64,000 bases of DNA from Rhodococcus sp. WMMA185 (GTDB taxonomy: Bacteria > Actinomycetota > Actinomycetes > Mycobacteriales > Mycobacteriaceae): the NCBI RefSeq assembly GCF_001767395.1, contig NZ_CP017014.1, positions 3,861,012-3,925,011 of the forward strand, read 5' to 3'. The translations under genes were made by a program, and so were the position numbers. Under the pieces are notes generated by a model that saw nothing but the letters and a program-made list of their open reading frames with translations, ran no database searches and was not told the DNA's origin. Positions 1-8,284 of the stretch are shown piece after piece. The first letter of the stretch is position 1. Each line of letters starts with the position of its first letter.

Positions 1-1287
1 TTCCACTCGTGGTCGGCACAGGAGCAGATCACCCCGATGACGATCCTCGCCTCTGAGGGCTCGTATGTGTGGGACGGCGAAGGCACCCGGCTGCTGGACT
101 TCTCCTCCCAACTCGTCTACACCAATATCGGGCATCAGCATCCGAAAGTGGTTGCCGCCATCACGAAGCAGGCTGCGAAGCTGTGCACCGTTGCACCGCA
201 ATTCGTCAACGACGCCCGTTCCGAGGCCGCGCGGTTGATCGCCGAACGCACCCCCGGCGATTTGAACAAGGTGTTCTTCACCAACGGTGGTGCCGACGCC
301 AACGAGCACGCGGTTCGGATGGCGCGACTGCACACCGGCCGGTACAAGGTGCTCTCCCGGTACCGGTCGTACCACGGCGGCACCGACACCGCGGTCAACC
401 TCACCGGAGATCCCCGCCGCTGGCCCAACGACTACGGCAACAGCGGCGTCGTGCACTTTGGCGGCCCGTTCCTCTACCGCTCGCAGTTCCATTCGGCCGA
501 CGAGCAGCAGGAAACCGAGCGCGCACTGGCGCATCTGGACCAGGTGATCGCTATGGAGGGGCCGAATACGATCGCGGCGATCGTGCTCGAGTCGGTTCCC
601 GGCACGGCGGGAATCATGGTCCCTCCGCCCGGATACATGGCCGGTGTCCGGGAACTGTGCGACCGCTACGGCATCGTGTTCATCGCCGACGAGGTGATGG
701 CCGGATTTGGGCGGACCGGCAAGTGGTTCGCCATCGACCACTTCGACGTCGTCCCCGACCTGATCACCTTCGCCAAGGGCGTCAACTCCGGGTACGTCCC
801 ACTCGGCGGCGTCGCGATCAGCGGCAAGATTGCCGCAACATTCGCCGACTCCCCCTACCCCGGTGGGCTGACCTACTCGGGTCACCCCCTCGCCACGGCA
901 GCCGCAGTCGCAACGATCACCGCGATGGAAGAGGAAGGAATTGTGGAGAACGCCGCCAGGATCGGAACCGAGATCCTCGGTCCCGGACTCCGCGCACTCG
1001 CCGAGCGACACCCGTCCATCGGTGAGGTCCGCGGCCTAGGCGTGTTCTGGGCGATCGAACTCGTCGCCGACCGGGCCACGAAGGAACCCCTCGCCCCCTA
1101 CGGGTCGTCGAGTCCGGCAATGAACGAGGTCATCGCCGCGTGCAAGGCAGGTGGTCTGCTACCGTTCGCGAACTTCAACCGCATCCACGCAGTGCCGCCG
1201 TGCACCATTACCGATGCCGAAGCCCGCCAGGGACTCGAAATCCTCGACGCGGCACTCGACATCGCAGACCATCACGCCAACACGTAA
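1..1287 (+). CDS. Class III (aspartate aminotransferase-type) PLP-dependent aminotransferase, 5' end outside window
   Basis: The reading frame is open from base 1 and the residues before the first internal ATG (position 37) are typical family sequence (HSWSAQEQ), so the gene starts upstream of the window. Fold-type I landmarks are visible: the YHGGT stretch near residue 125 of the visible part, the ADEVMAGFGRTG cofactor-binding motif and the TFAKGVNSGYVPLGG segment whose lysine should carry PLP. The family moves an amino group from an omega-amino donor such as beta-alanine, taurine or GABA to a keto acid. The donor cannot be told from this sequence. The C terminus is complete and is followed by a convergent TetR gene. 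Confidence 0.9.
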   Translation, partial: FHSWSAQEQITPMTILASEGSYVWDGEGTRLLDFSSQLVYTNIGHQHPKVVAAITKQAAKLCTVAPQFVNDARSEAARLIAERTPGDLNKVFFTNGGADANEHAVRMARLHTGRYKVLSRYRSYHGGTDTAVNLTGDPRRWPNDYGNSGVVHFGGPFLYRSQFHSADEQQETERALAHLDQVIAMEGPNTIAAIVLESVPGTAGIMVPPPGYMAGVRELCDRYGIVFIADEVMAGFGRTGKWFAIDHFDVVPDLITFAKGVNSGYVPLGGVAISGKIAATFADSPYPGGLTYSGHPLATAAAVATITAMEEEGIVENAARIGTEILGPGLRALAERHPSIGEVRGLGVFWAIELVADRATKEPLAPYGSSSPAMNEVIAACKAGGLLPFANFNRIHAVPPCTITDAEARQGLEILDAALDIADHHANT

Positions 1288-1317
1288 GACCGATCCGAGC
1301 AAACGTGCGGCGGAAAC

Positions 1318-1386
1318 CCAACTGTCCGCGCCTCGCGTCACCTCGGCAAGACCCGATCGACCGCCACCGCGACGAGTTCGTCGATC
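1318..1386. repeat. Direct repeat copy 1 (3' end of tetR plus flank)
   Basis: This segment spans the last codons of the TetR gene at 1338-1910 and about 20 bases beyond its stop. A diverged copy in the same orientation lies at 4107-4173. Conserved blocks include the stretch just outside the stop codon and the bases coding the DRVLPR tail. The two copies bracket the body of tetR, the reductase and the transporter genes. Confidence 0.75.
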
Positions 1387-1910
1387 TCTTCGTCCGAGAA
1401 CAATTCCGGCAGCGTGAGACGATCGACGATCAGCCAATTCAGCGTCATGTAGAGCAGGGTCACAGCCGTCGAGTCTCCTGGCATCTGTGCCCCGGCATGG
1501 ACTGAGATGTTGAAATCCAGGTCTTGCCGCACTCGTTCTGTGAGGACGGTACGCAGTTCAGGTCGCCTGGTCGCTTCGAGTCGGAGTTCGAGCAGTGCGA
1601 GGAATCCCGTGCGGAACGCGGCGACCCGGCCAACGACCTCGCGCATGAGCGCGGTGAGATGCTCGCGGTCATGCGCCCCGGTCAGGCTGAGGTCCAAGCT
1701 TGCATCGTCCGGCCGCAGCCGCTCATAGACCCGCATTCCGGCCTGGGTCAACAGATCGTCGCGATTCGCGAAGTAGTTCGACGCGGTTCCGGCAGGTACC
1801 CCCGCCTCGGCATCGACAGCCCGGAAGGTCAGGCCCCGCGCCCCCTCATGGGCGAGCACCTCGATTGCGCCGTCGACGAGCGCCGCACGCCGCTCGGCAT
1901 TCCGTCGCAC
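1338..1910 (-). CDS. TetR/AcrR family transcriptional regulator
   Basis: This 190-residue protein has the TetR layout: an N-terminal helix-turn-helix (residues about 8-55, with GARGLTFRAVDAEAGVPAGTASNYF) followed by an all-helical ligand-binding domain. TetR proteins usually repress a divergent or neighbouring gene and let go on ligand binding. It is divergent from the reductase gene at 1982 with 71 bases between them, so that gene is the natural target. Its last codons are repeated as a degenerate copy at 4107-4173. Confidence 0.88.
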   Translation of the reverse strand: MRRNAERRAALVDGAIEVLAHEGARGLTFRAVDAEAGVPAGTASNYFANRDDLLTQAGMRVYERLRPDDASLDLSLTGAHDREHLTALMREVVGRVAAFRTGFLALLELRLEATRRPELRTVLTERVRQDLDFNISVHAGAQMPGDSTAVTLLYMTLNWLIVDRLTLPELFSDEEIDELVAVAVDRVLPR

Positions 1911-1916
1911 CTTGAC

Positions 1917-1978
1917 ACCACTCCATCCGCAACACTAGTTTCAAACCACTTCATCCATAGTACTACAGACGGAGTGGT
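1917..1978. promoter_or_regulatory. Divergent promoter region with inverted repeat (candidate TetR operator)
   Basis: The space between the divergent tetR and reductase genes carries an 11-base inverted repeat at its two ends: ACCACTCCATC at 1917-1927 and GACGGAGTGGT at 1968-1978, matching at 10 of 11 positions. The bases GGAG inside the right arm also serve as the ribosome binding site of the reductase. The spacing is wider than a classical TetR operator, so two half-sites for two dimers are possible. Function is inferred. Confidence 0.35.
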
Positions 1979-1981
1979 CAT

Positions 1982-2563
1982 ATGCGAAAGCTCGTGTACT
2001 ACGTCGGTGTCACCCTGGACGGCTACATCGCCGGGCCCGACGATGAGATCGACTTCTTCTCACTCTCCGACACGATGGCGGCCTGGATCGCTGACCACTA
2101 CCCCGAGACCATCCCGACGCACATGCGACCGGCCCTTGGACTGGGCGAGACCCCCAACCGATCGTTCGACACGGTCGTGATGGGCCGCGGGACTTACGAA
2201 CCGGCCCTCACGGCCGGTATCACGAGCCCGTACGCCCACCTTCGCCAACTCGTGGTGTCGACGACACTGGAAGCCAGCCCGGACCCGGCGATCGAGTCGA
2301 TCGTGGACGATCCCCTCACCGCTGTCCGCAAGCTCAAGTCCACAGAGGGCCTAGACATCTGGCTTGCCGGTGGTGGGAAACTTGCGGCCTCGCTCCTCCC
2401 AGAAATCGACGAGTTGATCATCAAGAGCTACCCGGTGATCGCCGGTTCTGGACGACCCGTGTTCAGCGGCGCCTTCCAGCCAACCGCTTTCACACCATCC
2501 GACTGCACCTCACTCGACGACGGCGTGGCGATCACGAGTTTCTGCCGAACCACAAGAAACTGA
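1982..2563 (+). CDS. Dihydrofolate reductase / RibD C-terminal family protein
   Basis: A 193-residue protein with RibD C-terminal domain features: the start KLVYYVGVTLDGYIAGPDDEIDFF, a central VVMGRGTYEPAL motif and the NADPH-site glycine run IWLAGGGKLAASLL. Members reduce pterin- or deaminated riboflavin-like substrates with NADPH, but most actinobacterial single-domain members have no assigned substrate. The ATG at 1982 follows GGAG at a proper distance. It is divergent from a TetR gene, which suggests inducible expression. Confidence 0.88.
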   Translation: MRKLVYYVGVTLDGYIAGPDDEIDFFSLSDTMAAWIADHYPETIPTHMRPALGLGETPNRSFDTVVMGRGTYEPALTAGITSPYAHLRQLVVSTTLEASPDPAIESIVDDPLTAVRKLKSTEGLDIWLAGGGKLAASLLPEIDELIIKSYPVIAGSGRPVFSGAFQPTAFTPSDCTSLDDGVAITSFCRTTRN

Positions 2564-2618
2564 CCGAAACTGCTACAAGCAGGGTCACCAACGTGGCCAG
2601 TCGGTCGCGCCGGCACCG

Positions 2619-3983
2619 TCAGCCCACGCGTCCCCGGGTTTCCGGGATATTCGTCGAGATGACGAGCAACAGGACGATCGCGGCTGCTGCCGCCATGTAG
2701 AAGCCCGGCGCCGCCGGTACATTTGTGATACCGATCAGGGCTGTCGCGATGAAGGGCGCAGTACCAGCGAAAACGGCGTAGGCGACGTTGTAGCCGATGG
2801 CCGCACTGGTGAAACGTGTTCTTGTGGCAAAGATTTCGACGAAGAAGGTGTAGCACCCACCACCATAGACGCAGAGTGCCACCACGAAGAGGAACTGCCC
2901 CGACAACGCGAGTAGAACGTTACCGCTCGTGACCAGTACGAACGCCGGGATCGAGATGGCCGCGAGCATCGCCGACCCTGCAATGAGCATTGGTTTACGC
3001 CCGAGGCGATCAGCTACTCGGCCCGATAGCGGTATCAACACGGCATACAGCGCGAGTGCACCGATGCTGACTTCGAGAGACATCTCGCGACTCAGATTCC
3101 CGGAAGTCTGAAGGTATGACACGAAGTACCCCGCCAGGAAGGAGAAACCCATTGCCGAAAGGCCGACGACAAATACGACCTGAACCATGCGAAGCTTGTT
3201 CTCGTAGAAGGCTTCCCGAATCGGGTGGAACTCCTTGGGCCGCTCGGCCTCGGCCACCCGGAAGACATCACTCTCCTCGGTCTTGCTTCGGATGAACAAA
3301 CCAACTAGTGCCAGCGGAAGTGCCAAGAGGAACGGGATTCGCCAACCCCACGATGTGAAACTCTGATCGGACATCGATCGACTGAGAAGCAGAATCAACG
3401 TGCCGGCAGCCACAGAAGGCAGGGCGGTCGCCGCGATAGTGACGTTGATCCAATACCCGCGCTTGTCGATCGGTGCATGCTCGAAGACGAAGGACGGGGC
3501 ACCGACGGATTCGCCTCCGGTGGAAAAACCTTGCACAAGCCGGCAAAGGATCAGCAAAACCGGCGCAAGAGGCCCGATCTCCTCGTACCCGGGAAGTAGT
3601 CCCATGACGGCTGTCGCACCGCCCATCGCGGTCAACGTGATGAACAGGACTCGACGCCGCCCGACTCTGTCGCCCAACGCGCCGAAGTACAGGCCACCGA
3701 GCGGTCTGATCACGAATGCAACGCCAAAGGCCGCGAATGTCGAAAGCAGCGAAAGCGCGGCGCTCTCGCTGGGGAAGAATCTCTGGGAGATGATGACCGC
3801 TGTCAGGCCGTACAGCGTGAAATCGTAGAAATCAACGAAGTGCCCGACACTGCCACCGACGAGCACCCGCCTCTGCAGTGCCGTCGGCTTACTGGGATGT
3901 TCTCGTCGGGTGCGGCCGGTACCGGAGTCGTCACCGCTACCGGGAAACGTCTCATTGCCGGCCCGACCTATCGAGGACATCAT
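2619..3983 (-). CDS. MFS transporter, metabolite:H+ symporter (MHS/ProP-like) type
   Basis: A 454-residue protein with about twelve hydrophobic segments. The N-terminal half has the MHS signature (GHFVDFYDFTLYGL) and the loop motif GALGDRVGRRRVL between segments 2 and 3. The corresponding loop in the second half reads GRVADRLGRKPML. MHS proteins import organic acids, betaine, proline, shikimate and similar solutes with protons. A serine/arginine-rich cytoplasmic tail of about 35 residues precedes segment 1. No catabolic genes for a likely substrate lie next to it, so the substrate is unknown. Confidence 0.9.
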   Translation of the reverse strand: MMSSIGRAGNETFPGSGDDSGTGRTRREHPSKPTALQRRVLVGGSVGHFVDFYDFTLYGLTAVIISQRFFPSESAALSLLSTFAAFGVAFVIRPLGGLYFGALGDRVGRRRVLFITLTAMGGATAVMGLLPGYEEIGPLAPVLLILCRLVQGFSTGGESVGAPSFVFEHAPIDKRGYWINVTIAATALPSVAAGTLILLLSRSMSDQSFTSWGWRIPFLLALPLALVGLFIRSKTEESDVFRVAEAERPKEFHPIREAFYENKLRMVQVVFVVGLSAMGFSFLAGYFVSYLQTSGNLSREMSLEVSIGALALYAVLIPLSGRVADRLGRKPMLIAGSAMLAAISIPAFVLVTSGNVLLALSGQFLFVVALCVYGGGCYTFFVEIFATRTRFTSAAIGYNVAYAVFAGTAPFIATALIGITNVPAAPGFYMAAAAAIVLLLVISTNIPETRGRVG

Positions 3984-4106
3984 TTCGTTGCTAGCTCCTG
4001 ACGACGAAAGCCGTAATCCTGCGTCGTCCGGCTCCCGACCTGGCCCTCAGCCGATGCGTCGGACGAGTCGGACTCGCACTACCAGAGCGTCGGCAACGAC
4101 GACAAT

Positions 4107-4173
4107 CCAACTGTCCGCGCGTCAAGTCACCTCGGCAAGACCCGATCGGGCAATTGCGACGAGTTCTTCGATC
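4107..4173 (-). pseudogene. Relic of a tetR 3' end (direct repeat copy 2)
   Basis: Read on the minus strand this 67-base segment resembles the end of the TetR gene at 1338-1910 together with the bases after its stop. Compared with copy 1 it lacks two bases within the codons before DRVLPR, which breaks the frame. No N-terminal part of a second TetR gene is visible upstream. It is best read as a leftover from a duplication or replacement event. Confidence 0.6.
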
Positions 4174-4244
4174 ACCCGACACGGTCGGAGTCGTTCTCCT
4201 GATACCTTCACGTCTTGTTCAAACAGGTTTCGGGGGTGGCGACT

Positions 4245-4544
4245 GTGGCGTTGAAGGTCGATCCGGGAATGCTCGAGCAATTCGCGAGGGCGGTAGCGGG
4301 TGCCGCGAGGGAAATCACCGAGGTTGATCTCTCCACGCCATTCGCCGAATCGCAGACAGCAGCATCCGGCACCGAACTTTCGGACATCTGCGTCGCAGCG
4401 TGCGACGCCGGCATCACTGCACTGCAGAACCTCTGTCTGCGCCTGAGTGAAGTGGCTGAGATCGCGCACGGGACCGCGGGCAACTACGACGTCACCGAAA
4501 CCGACTTTGTCGAGATGCTGAATGAGTTGGACGTTCCCCAGTGA
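4245..4544 (+). CDS. EspC-like / type VII secretion target family small protein
   Basis: A small helical protein of about 99 residues that begins LKVDPGMLEQFARAV and ends DFVEMLNELDVPQ, the general form of EspC/DUF2580-type partners encoded next to type VII substrates. The frame is open from a TTG at 4215, with GTG codons at 4236 and 4245. The GTG at 4245 follows GGGGGTGG at about five bases and is preferred. Its stop overlaps the start of the next gene (GTGA), which implies translational coupling. The family assignment is by overall pattern, not by a diagnostic motif. Confidence 0.6.
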   Translation: MALKVDPGMLEQFARAVAGAAREITEVDLSTPFAESQTAASGTELSDICVAACDAGITALQNLCLRLSEVAEIAHGTAGNYDVTETDFVEMLNELDVPQ

Positions 4545-5548
4545 CCGCAACGATCCCCCAAGTTACGTCCTGGAACCCAGCCTCACTGATCGCCACGGCA
4601 GACGGACTCGATGCCCTCGCCGACACGCTCAACGAGCAGTACCACGGAGTCGTGGCTGCGCAGGATGTGCTCGCCGAAACGTGGCACGGCGGCGCGGCTA
4701 GCGCGGCTGCCGCCCGTGTCGTTCGGGAGCGCTCACTTGGTCGGTCGGTCGGCGATGCCTTCACCGAAATGGGCGTTCAGTTTCGTGCAGCGTCGGGAAT
4801 CCTCGACAGCGCAAGGCAACACTTGGTGTCTTTGGTCAGCAATACCCTAGGTCAGGGCTTCCACGTTCACGACGACGGAGTGGTGGATGCCGCGGGGCTG
4901 ATCGGTTGGCTCGCCCTCGCTCCCGAATCCGCTCGTGACCTCGCACGGATCCGGATCGAGCAGGAAGCCGCCCAACTCACGATCAGCGTCGTCGATGCGC
5001 TGCGGCAAGCGAACCAGGCAGCGACGGAGGCGAATGGACTCATACGGCGCGCCATCGAACAACTTACAGATGCAGGAGCAGCCGCCGTCCCCACCGACGT
5101 CATGACAGTCGAAGGCGGGTCCAGCTGGAAACCGGACAGTGCTGCGACCAAGGCAACCGCCGCAGCCTCGACCATCGGAATCATGACCGACGCCGCTGGC
5201 ACCGGCCTGAAGAACGCGGCAGCCGCAGCCAGTGACGACGTCGGAAAACTGATTGGGCGGGGATTCGGCCCCTTCGGGGCTGCCCTCGGCGCCGTACCCG
5301 CGATCATCACCGACATCGACAACGGGATGGACCCGACCAAGGCTGTCGTTTCCGAGGGTGCTGGAGCGGGGCTCGGATTCTGGATCGGCACAATTGCCGG
5401 GGGCGCAGCCACGAACTCCGCGATCGGCGCGGCAGCGGGTTCGGTCGTACCTGGGGGTGGGACGATAGTCGGTCTCGTCGTAGGGGCGTTCGCCGGTGGG
5501 GTTACAGCCTATACCAGCGCAAAGCTCGTTCAGGCGGCATGGGACTAG
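4541..5548 (+). CDS. WXG100-like protein with glycine-zipper C terminus (putative type VII secreted effector)
   Basis: A 335-residue protein. Residues 1-100 form a helical hairpin with a WHG turn at residue 48, as in WXG100 and LXG proteins exported by type VII systems. A helical middle (100-200) leads to an alanine/glycine-rich tail (about 215-335) with long small-residue hydrophobic stretches (GAGAGLGFWIGTIAGGAATN and VVPGGGTIVGLVVGAFAGGV), a glycine zipper like those of membrane-active toxins. It is coupled to the EspC-like gene and followed by two membrane protein genes, the layout of an effector with immunity proteins. The toxin role is inference. Confidence 0.6.
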   Translation: MTATIPQVTSWNPASLIATADGLDALADTLNEQYHGVVAAQDVLAETWHGGAASAAAARVVRERSLGRSVGDAFTEMGVQFRAASGILDSARQHLVSLVSNTLGQGFHVHDDGVVDAAGLIGWLALAPESARDLARIRIEQEAAQLTISVVDALRQANQAATEANGLIRRAIEQLTDAGAAAVPTDVMTVEGGSSWKPDSAATKATAAASTIGIMTDAAGTGLKNAAAAASDDVGKLIGRGFGPFGAALGAVPAIITDIDNGMDPTKAVVSEGAGAGLGFWIGTIAGGAATNSAIGAAAGSVVPGGGTIVGLVVGAFAGGVTAYTSAKLVQAAWD

Positions 5549-5634
5549 GGGCGGCTTGCATCCCGACCGGTGAATGCGCGAGTCCGCACAGCGTAGATAT
5601 CAAGCTATTGAACTGGACCGAGGAAGATCAGATC

Positions 5635-6588
5635 ATGCAATCTCGAGCAGAGAATATATCCATCTTGAATGGCAGGAGAATACCAGAACTCGAAGTGTGG
5701 CCGCAAAAGCTCAAGTACACCTGGCTTGCATCATTGGCGCTGCCAATATTCGTGGCCTGGGCAGGGGTCATCAGCATCGCCAAAGGTATTCGACAAGGCG
5801 AGGCAGGAATGGTGATCGGCTTCACGGCATTCCTTATGTTGGTAACCGTCGCATCGGTTTTCGCAGCAAGGTCCGCAGGATTCCGTTCGATTTACCTCCC
5901 ACGGCGCGTTTCATCACTCGACGCGGATCACCGAGTCGGAATTCGAATACCCACTCGATGTGATGATGCTTTCCTGGCCATACTTTTTGCATGCGGCGCA
6001 ATTGTCGGATTGACTACAGCATCTACTTGGTATTTCAGGCTAGGAGAGACCCTACTCCCGACGAGTCGTGACGCTAGCGGCGGTGCAACCTATATGGCGA
6101 TGGCTGGCTTTTCATCTCTATTTCTGGTGCTACTATCCCTGGCTATCCAGGAAAATGCGGTACTGAGTCTCACACCTTCCGGAATCCGATATCTTGTCCG
6201 ACGTCGCCGCTTCTTTCGAACGAAGAATATCGAGACCTTCATCGAATGGGATCGCATCAAGAGGATCACCCCAGACACACAGATCGTCACAACCGGCACC
6301 ACTCAAATTCTTAATCCGCTGATAAGAGTTTATGCTTCCCCATCGACGGATTCGGACACAGACTCCAACAATGAAACCGTCATCCTCGTTCACCGATTGA
6401 TTTCCGAGCCGAATACACTTTATTCTCTGATGGATTACATGAAGGACCATCCTGAGGGCCGTGAACTACTCGCAGAGCCGGAAGCGCGGAAGCTGCTGAC
6501 TCCACCGCCCCTGCGCGAGCGGTTCCGGTCTGCGCGAGAATCGAAGAACGCCCCCGGTTCTGGGGCAGGGGCACCCCCGAATGCCTAG
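5635..6588 (+). CDS. Four-helix membrane protein with C-terminal cytoplasmic domain, paralogue A
   Basis: About 317 residues from the ATG at 5635, which follows GAGGAAG at six bases. An ATG at 5539 is open but overlaps the previous gene and lacks a site. Four hydrophobic segments (about residues 25-48, 58-80, 118-140, 150-175) precede a soluble part with SLTPSGIRYLVRRRRFF and IEWDRIKRITPDTQ, resembling bacterial PH-like membrane-associated domains. The tail reads EARKLLTPPPLRERFR. The gene at 7133 has the same architecture. Base composition looks less GC-rich than the flanks, as in accessory DNA. Function unknown; immunity to the preceding protein is proposed. Confidence 0.65.
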   Translation: MQSRAENISILNGRRIPELEVWPQKLKYTWLASLALPIFVAWAGVISIAKGIRQGEAGMVIGFTAFLMLVTVASVFAARSAGFRSIYLPRRVSSLDADHRVGIRIPTRCDDAFLAILFACGAIVGLTTASTWYFRLGETLLPTSRDASGGATYMAMAGFSSLFLVLLSLAIQENAVLSLTPSGIRYLVRRRRFFRTKNIETFIEWDRIKRITPDTQIVTTGTTQILNPLIRVYASPSTDSDTDSNNETVILVHRLISEPNTLYSLMDYMKDHPEGRELLAEPEARKLLTPPPLRERFRSARESKNAPGSGAGAPPNA

Positions 6589-7132
6589 CACCAGCACTAC
6601 GGACGAACCTCTCGATGGGACGCTAGCGGGGCACCTCCAGACGGTCGGCGCCTCCTGCGAACCGTGCAACCCCGAGGTCGCGGACCATCCGCGAGTATCT
6701 GTGCCTCAGCTCCCGGGTTGGGAACCAGTTCCCGCCGACCTGTTCCCCAACGCCTACCACGTACTGGTGAATCCATCTCACAGAGAGCAGGAGTGGGCGC
6801 CAAACGTGGTCCTGCTCCATGGAAGGCTTACTGCTCCTGTCGATGCCGAAGCCTTGTTGGCTTGTGGCGGAGCCGACTCCCGTGCCTTGCCCGAATGGCA
6901 CGAGCATGTGGTGTCGAGGGCCCCACATCAGGGCCACCCTTCGGCCTTCATACAGGGCAGCTACACGGTGAATGACCGCACGTTCGCCGCGACCAACCGA
7001 TACGTCGTCAGTTCGGTCGGATCTTCGCAGTTCCTGACCCAGCTCACCGTCACGATATTCCAGAGTCAGGCGGAGGAATTGGATGTTGACGTGGTGGTCT
7101 TCAATTCTGCGCTCAACATCGCGATGGGTTGA
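6581..7132 (+). CDS. LpqN/LpqT-like protein without signal peptide
   Basis: A 183-residue protein resembling the LpqN/LpqT family of mycolata: a TLAGHLQ start, VPQLPGWEPVPADLFPNAYH in the position of the family's PPGWE motif, and an alternating beta-rich C-terminal half (FIQGSYTVNDRTFAATNRYV). Family members are normally lipoproteins that bind at the cell envelope. This one has no signal peptide or lipobox, which suggests a cytoplasmic version, perhaps a chaperone. It overlaps the upstream membrane gene by eight bases and abuts the downstream one, so the three form one operon. Confidence 0.6.
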   Translation: MPSTSTTDEPLDGTLAGHLQTVGASCEPCNPEVADHPRVSVPQLPGWEPVPADLFPNAYHVLVNPSHREQEWAPNVVLLHGRLTAPVDAEALLACGGADSRALPEWHEHVVSRAPHQGHPSAFIQGSYTVNDRTFAATNRYVVSSVGSSQFLTQLTVTIFQSQAEELDVDVVVFNSALNIAMG

Positions 7133-8203
7133 ATGATGCAATCAGAACTCAGGTTCGCTTCTCCGCCCATCAATCCGATTCCACAGATTCTGTATTGGCC
7201 GCAAAAATTGAGCTACTGGTGGTTGCTCTTCTCGGCACTCACGCTCGCCATGAGCATTCTTTGTGGTTTCGCCCTTTCGGAGGCCGTTCGCGAGGGTGCA
7301 TCAGGCGAAGTCGGTATTTTCACGGTATTCCTCACCCTGTTCATCTGCATGACGGTGATGGTGCCCAGCACCGCGGGAATATCGTGGATCGGTGTGTCGC
7401 GCCGGGTTGGCTCCCGGACGACTGAACACGGCACTGCAGTATCAATCCCCGACTCGCGTTCGGTCCATACGATTGTCTTCCTGCTTGGGCTCATCGGGAT
7501 TTCCGCGTCGATCGCTGCCGCCATGGCGTTCACCGGGATTGGTGAAACGCTACTACCGAATGGGCTGGAGACCCGCGAAGGCGCCTACTTCATGGGCGCC
7601 TACGGTGCGGGGGCACTCTTGTGCATTCTCGCCATCCTTGCGTTCAGGGCCGCATCCACCCTCCTCATCTATCCCTCGGGGATTCAATACATCATTCGTG
7701 GACACCAATTCTTTCGAGCCACGACCGATGACAGATTCTTCGAATGGGATGACATCGCCTGTATCACGCCTGATACGTGGATGTACACCCACGGCTCGGT
7801 GGAATTTTTCAACCCGCTTCTGAAGATCACCACCACGAGTGGTGCCGACGCCTCCACCAATTCTGATCCCAAAGAAACCACGATCCATGCGCACAGATTG
7901 GTAGCTGAGCCAAACGCATTGCGTTCACTGTTGGAGTACATGAGGACAAATCCGGAAGCCCGCGATCTCCTCGCCAAGCAAGACGCTCCCAAGCTGCTGA
8001 CGCCACCGCCACTGATCGACAGACTGCGAGCAGGACGCAAAATTGATCGACCTTGGCCGATTTCCGTGCAAAAGGCGCGGCAGAAGGCCGCAGAGTTCCA
8101 GCGTCTGCAAAGACGGCGGCCCACAAAGCCGTCCGGGGACGCCGTTCGCCGACGCCGATCAATGCCGCCGCCGGGGTCCGCTCCCCTGCCCGTAACCGGA
8201 TGA
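7133..8203 (+). CDS. Four-helix membrane protein with C-terminal cytoplasmic domain, paralogue B
   Basis: A 356-residue paralogue of the protein at 5635. Shared features are the WPQKL start, four hydrophobic segments, the IYPSGIQYIIRGHQFFR and FFEWDDIACITPDTW segments, HRLVAEPNALRSLLEYM and a near-identical KLLTPPPLIDRLR tail. The extra C terminus is rich in arginine and proline. Tandem ATG codons at 7133 and 7136 directly follow the previous stop. Tandem divergent copies are common among immunity proteins that track toxin variants. No enzymatic motif is visible. Confidence 0.65.
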   Translation: MMQSELRFASPPINPIPQILYWPQKLSYWWLLFSALTLAMSILCGFALSEAVREGASGEVGIFTVFLTLFICMTVMVPSTAGISWIGVSRRVGSRTTEHGTAVSIPDSRSVHTIVFLLGLIGISASIAAAMAFTGIGETLLPNGLETREGAYFMGAYGAGALLCILAILAFRAASTLLIYPSGIQYIIRGHQFFRATTDDRFFEWDDIACITPDTWMYTHGSVEFFNPLLKITTTSGADASTNSDPKETTIHAHRLVAEPNALRSLLEYMRTNPEARDLLAKQDAPKLLTPPPLIDRLRAGRKIDRPWPISVQKARQKAAEFQRLQRRRPTKPSGDAVRRRRSMPPPGSAPLPVTG

Positions 8204-8284
8204 CAGCCCACGATTCGTTCGCGTTATGGTGCAGGTCACCAGGGTCGGCCAATGGTGGTCGACGGAAGGGTAGGGATTACAGCC

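Noticed and set aside
5539..5634. Upstream ATG for membrane protein A
   Set aside because: It overlaps the previous gene, has no ribosome site, and the ATG at 5635 has a well-placed GAGGAAG and matches the start of paralogue B.
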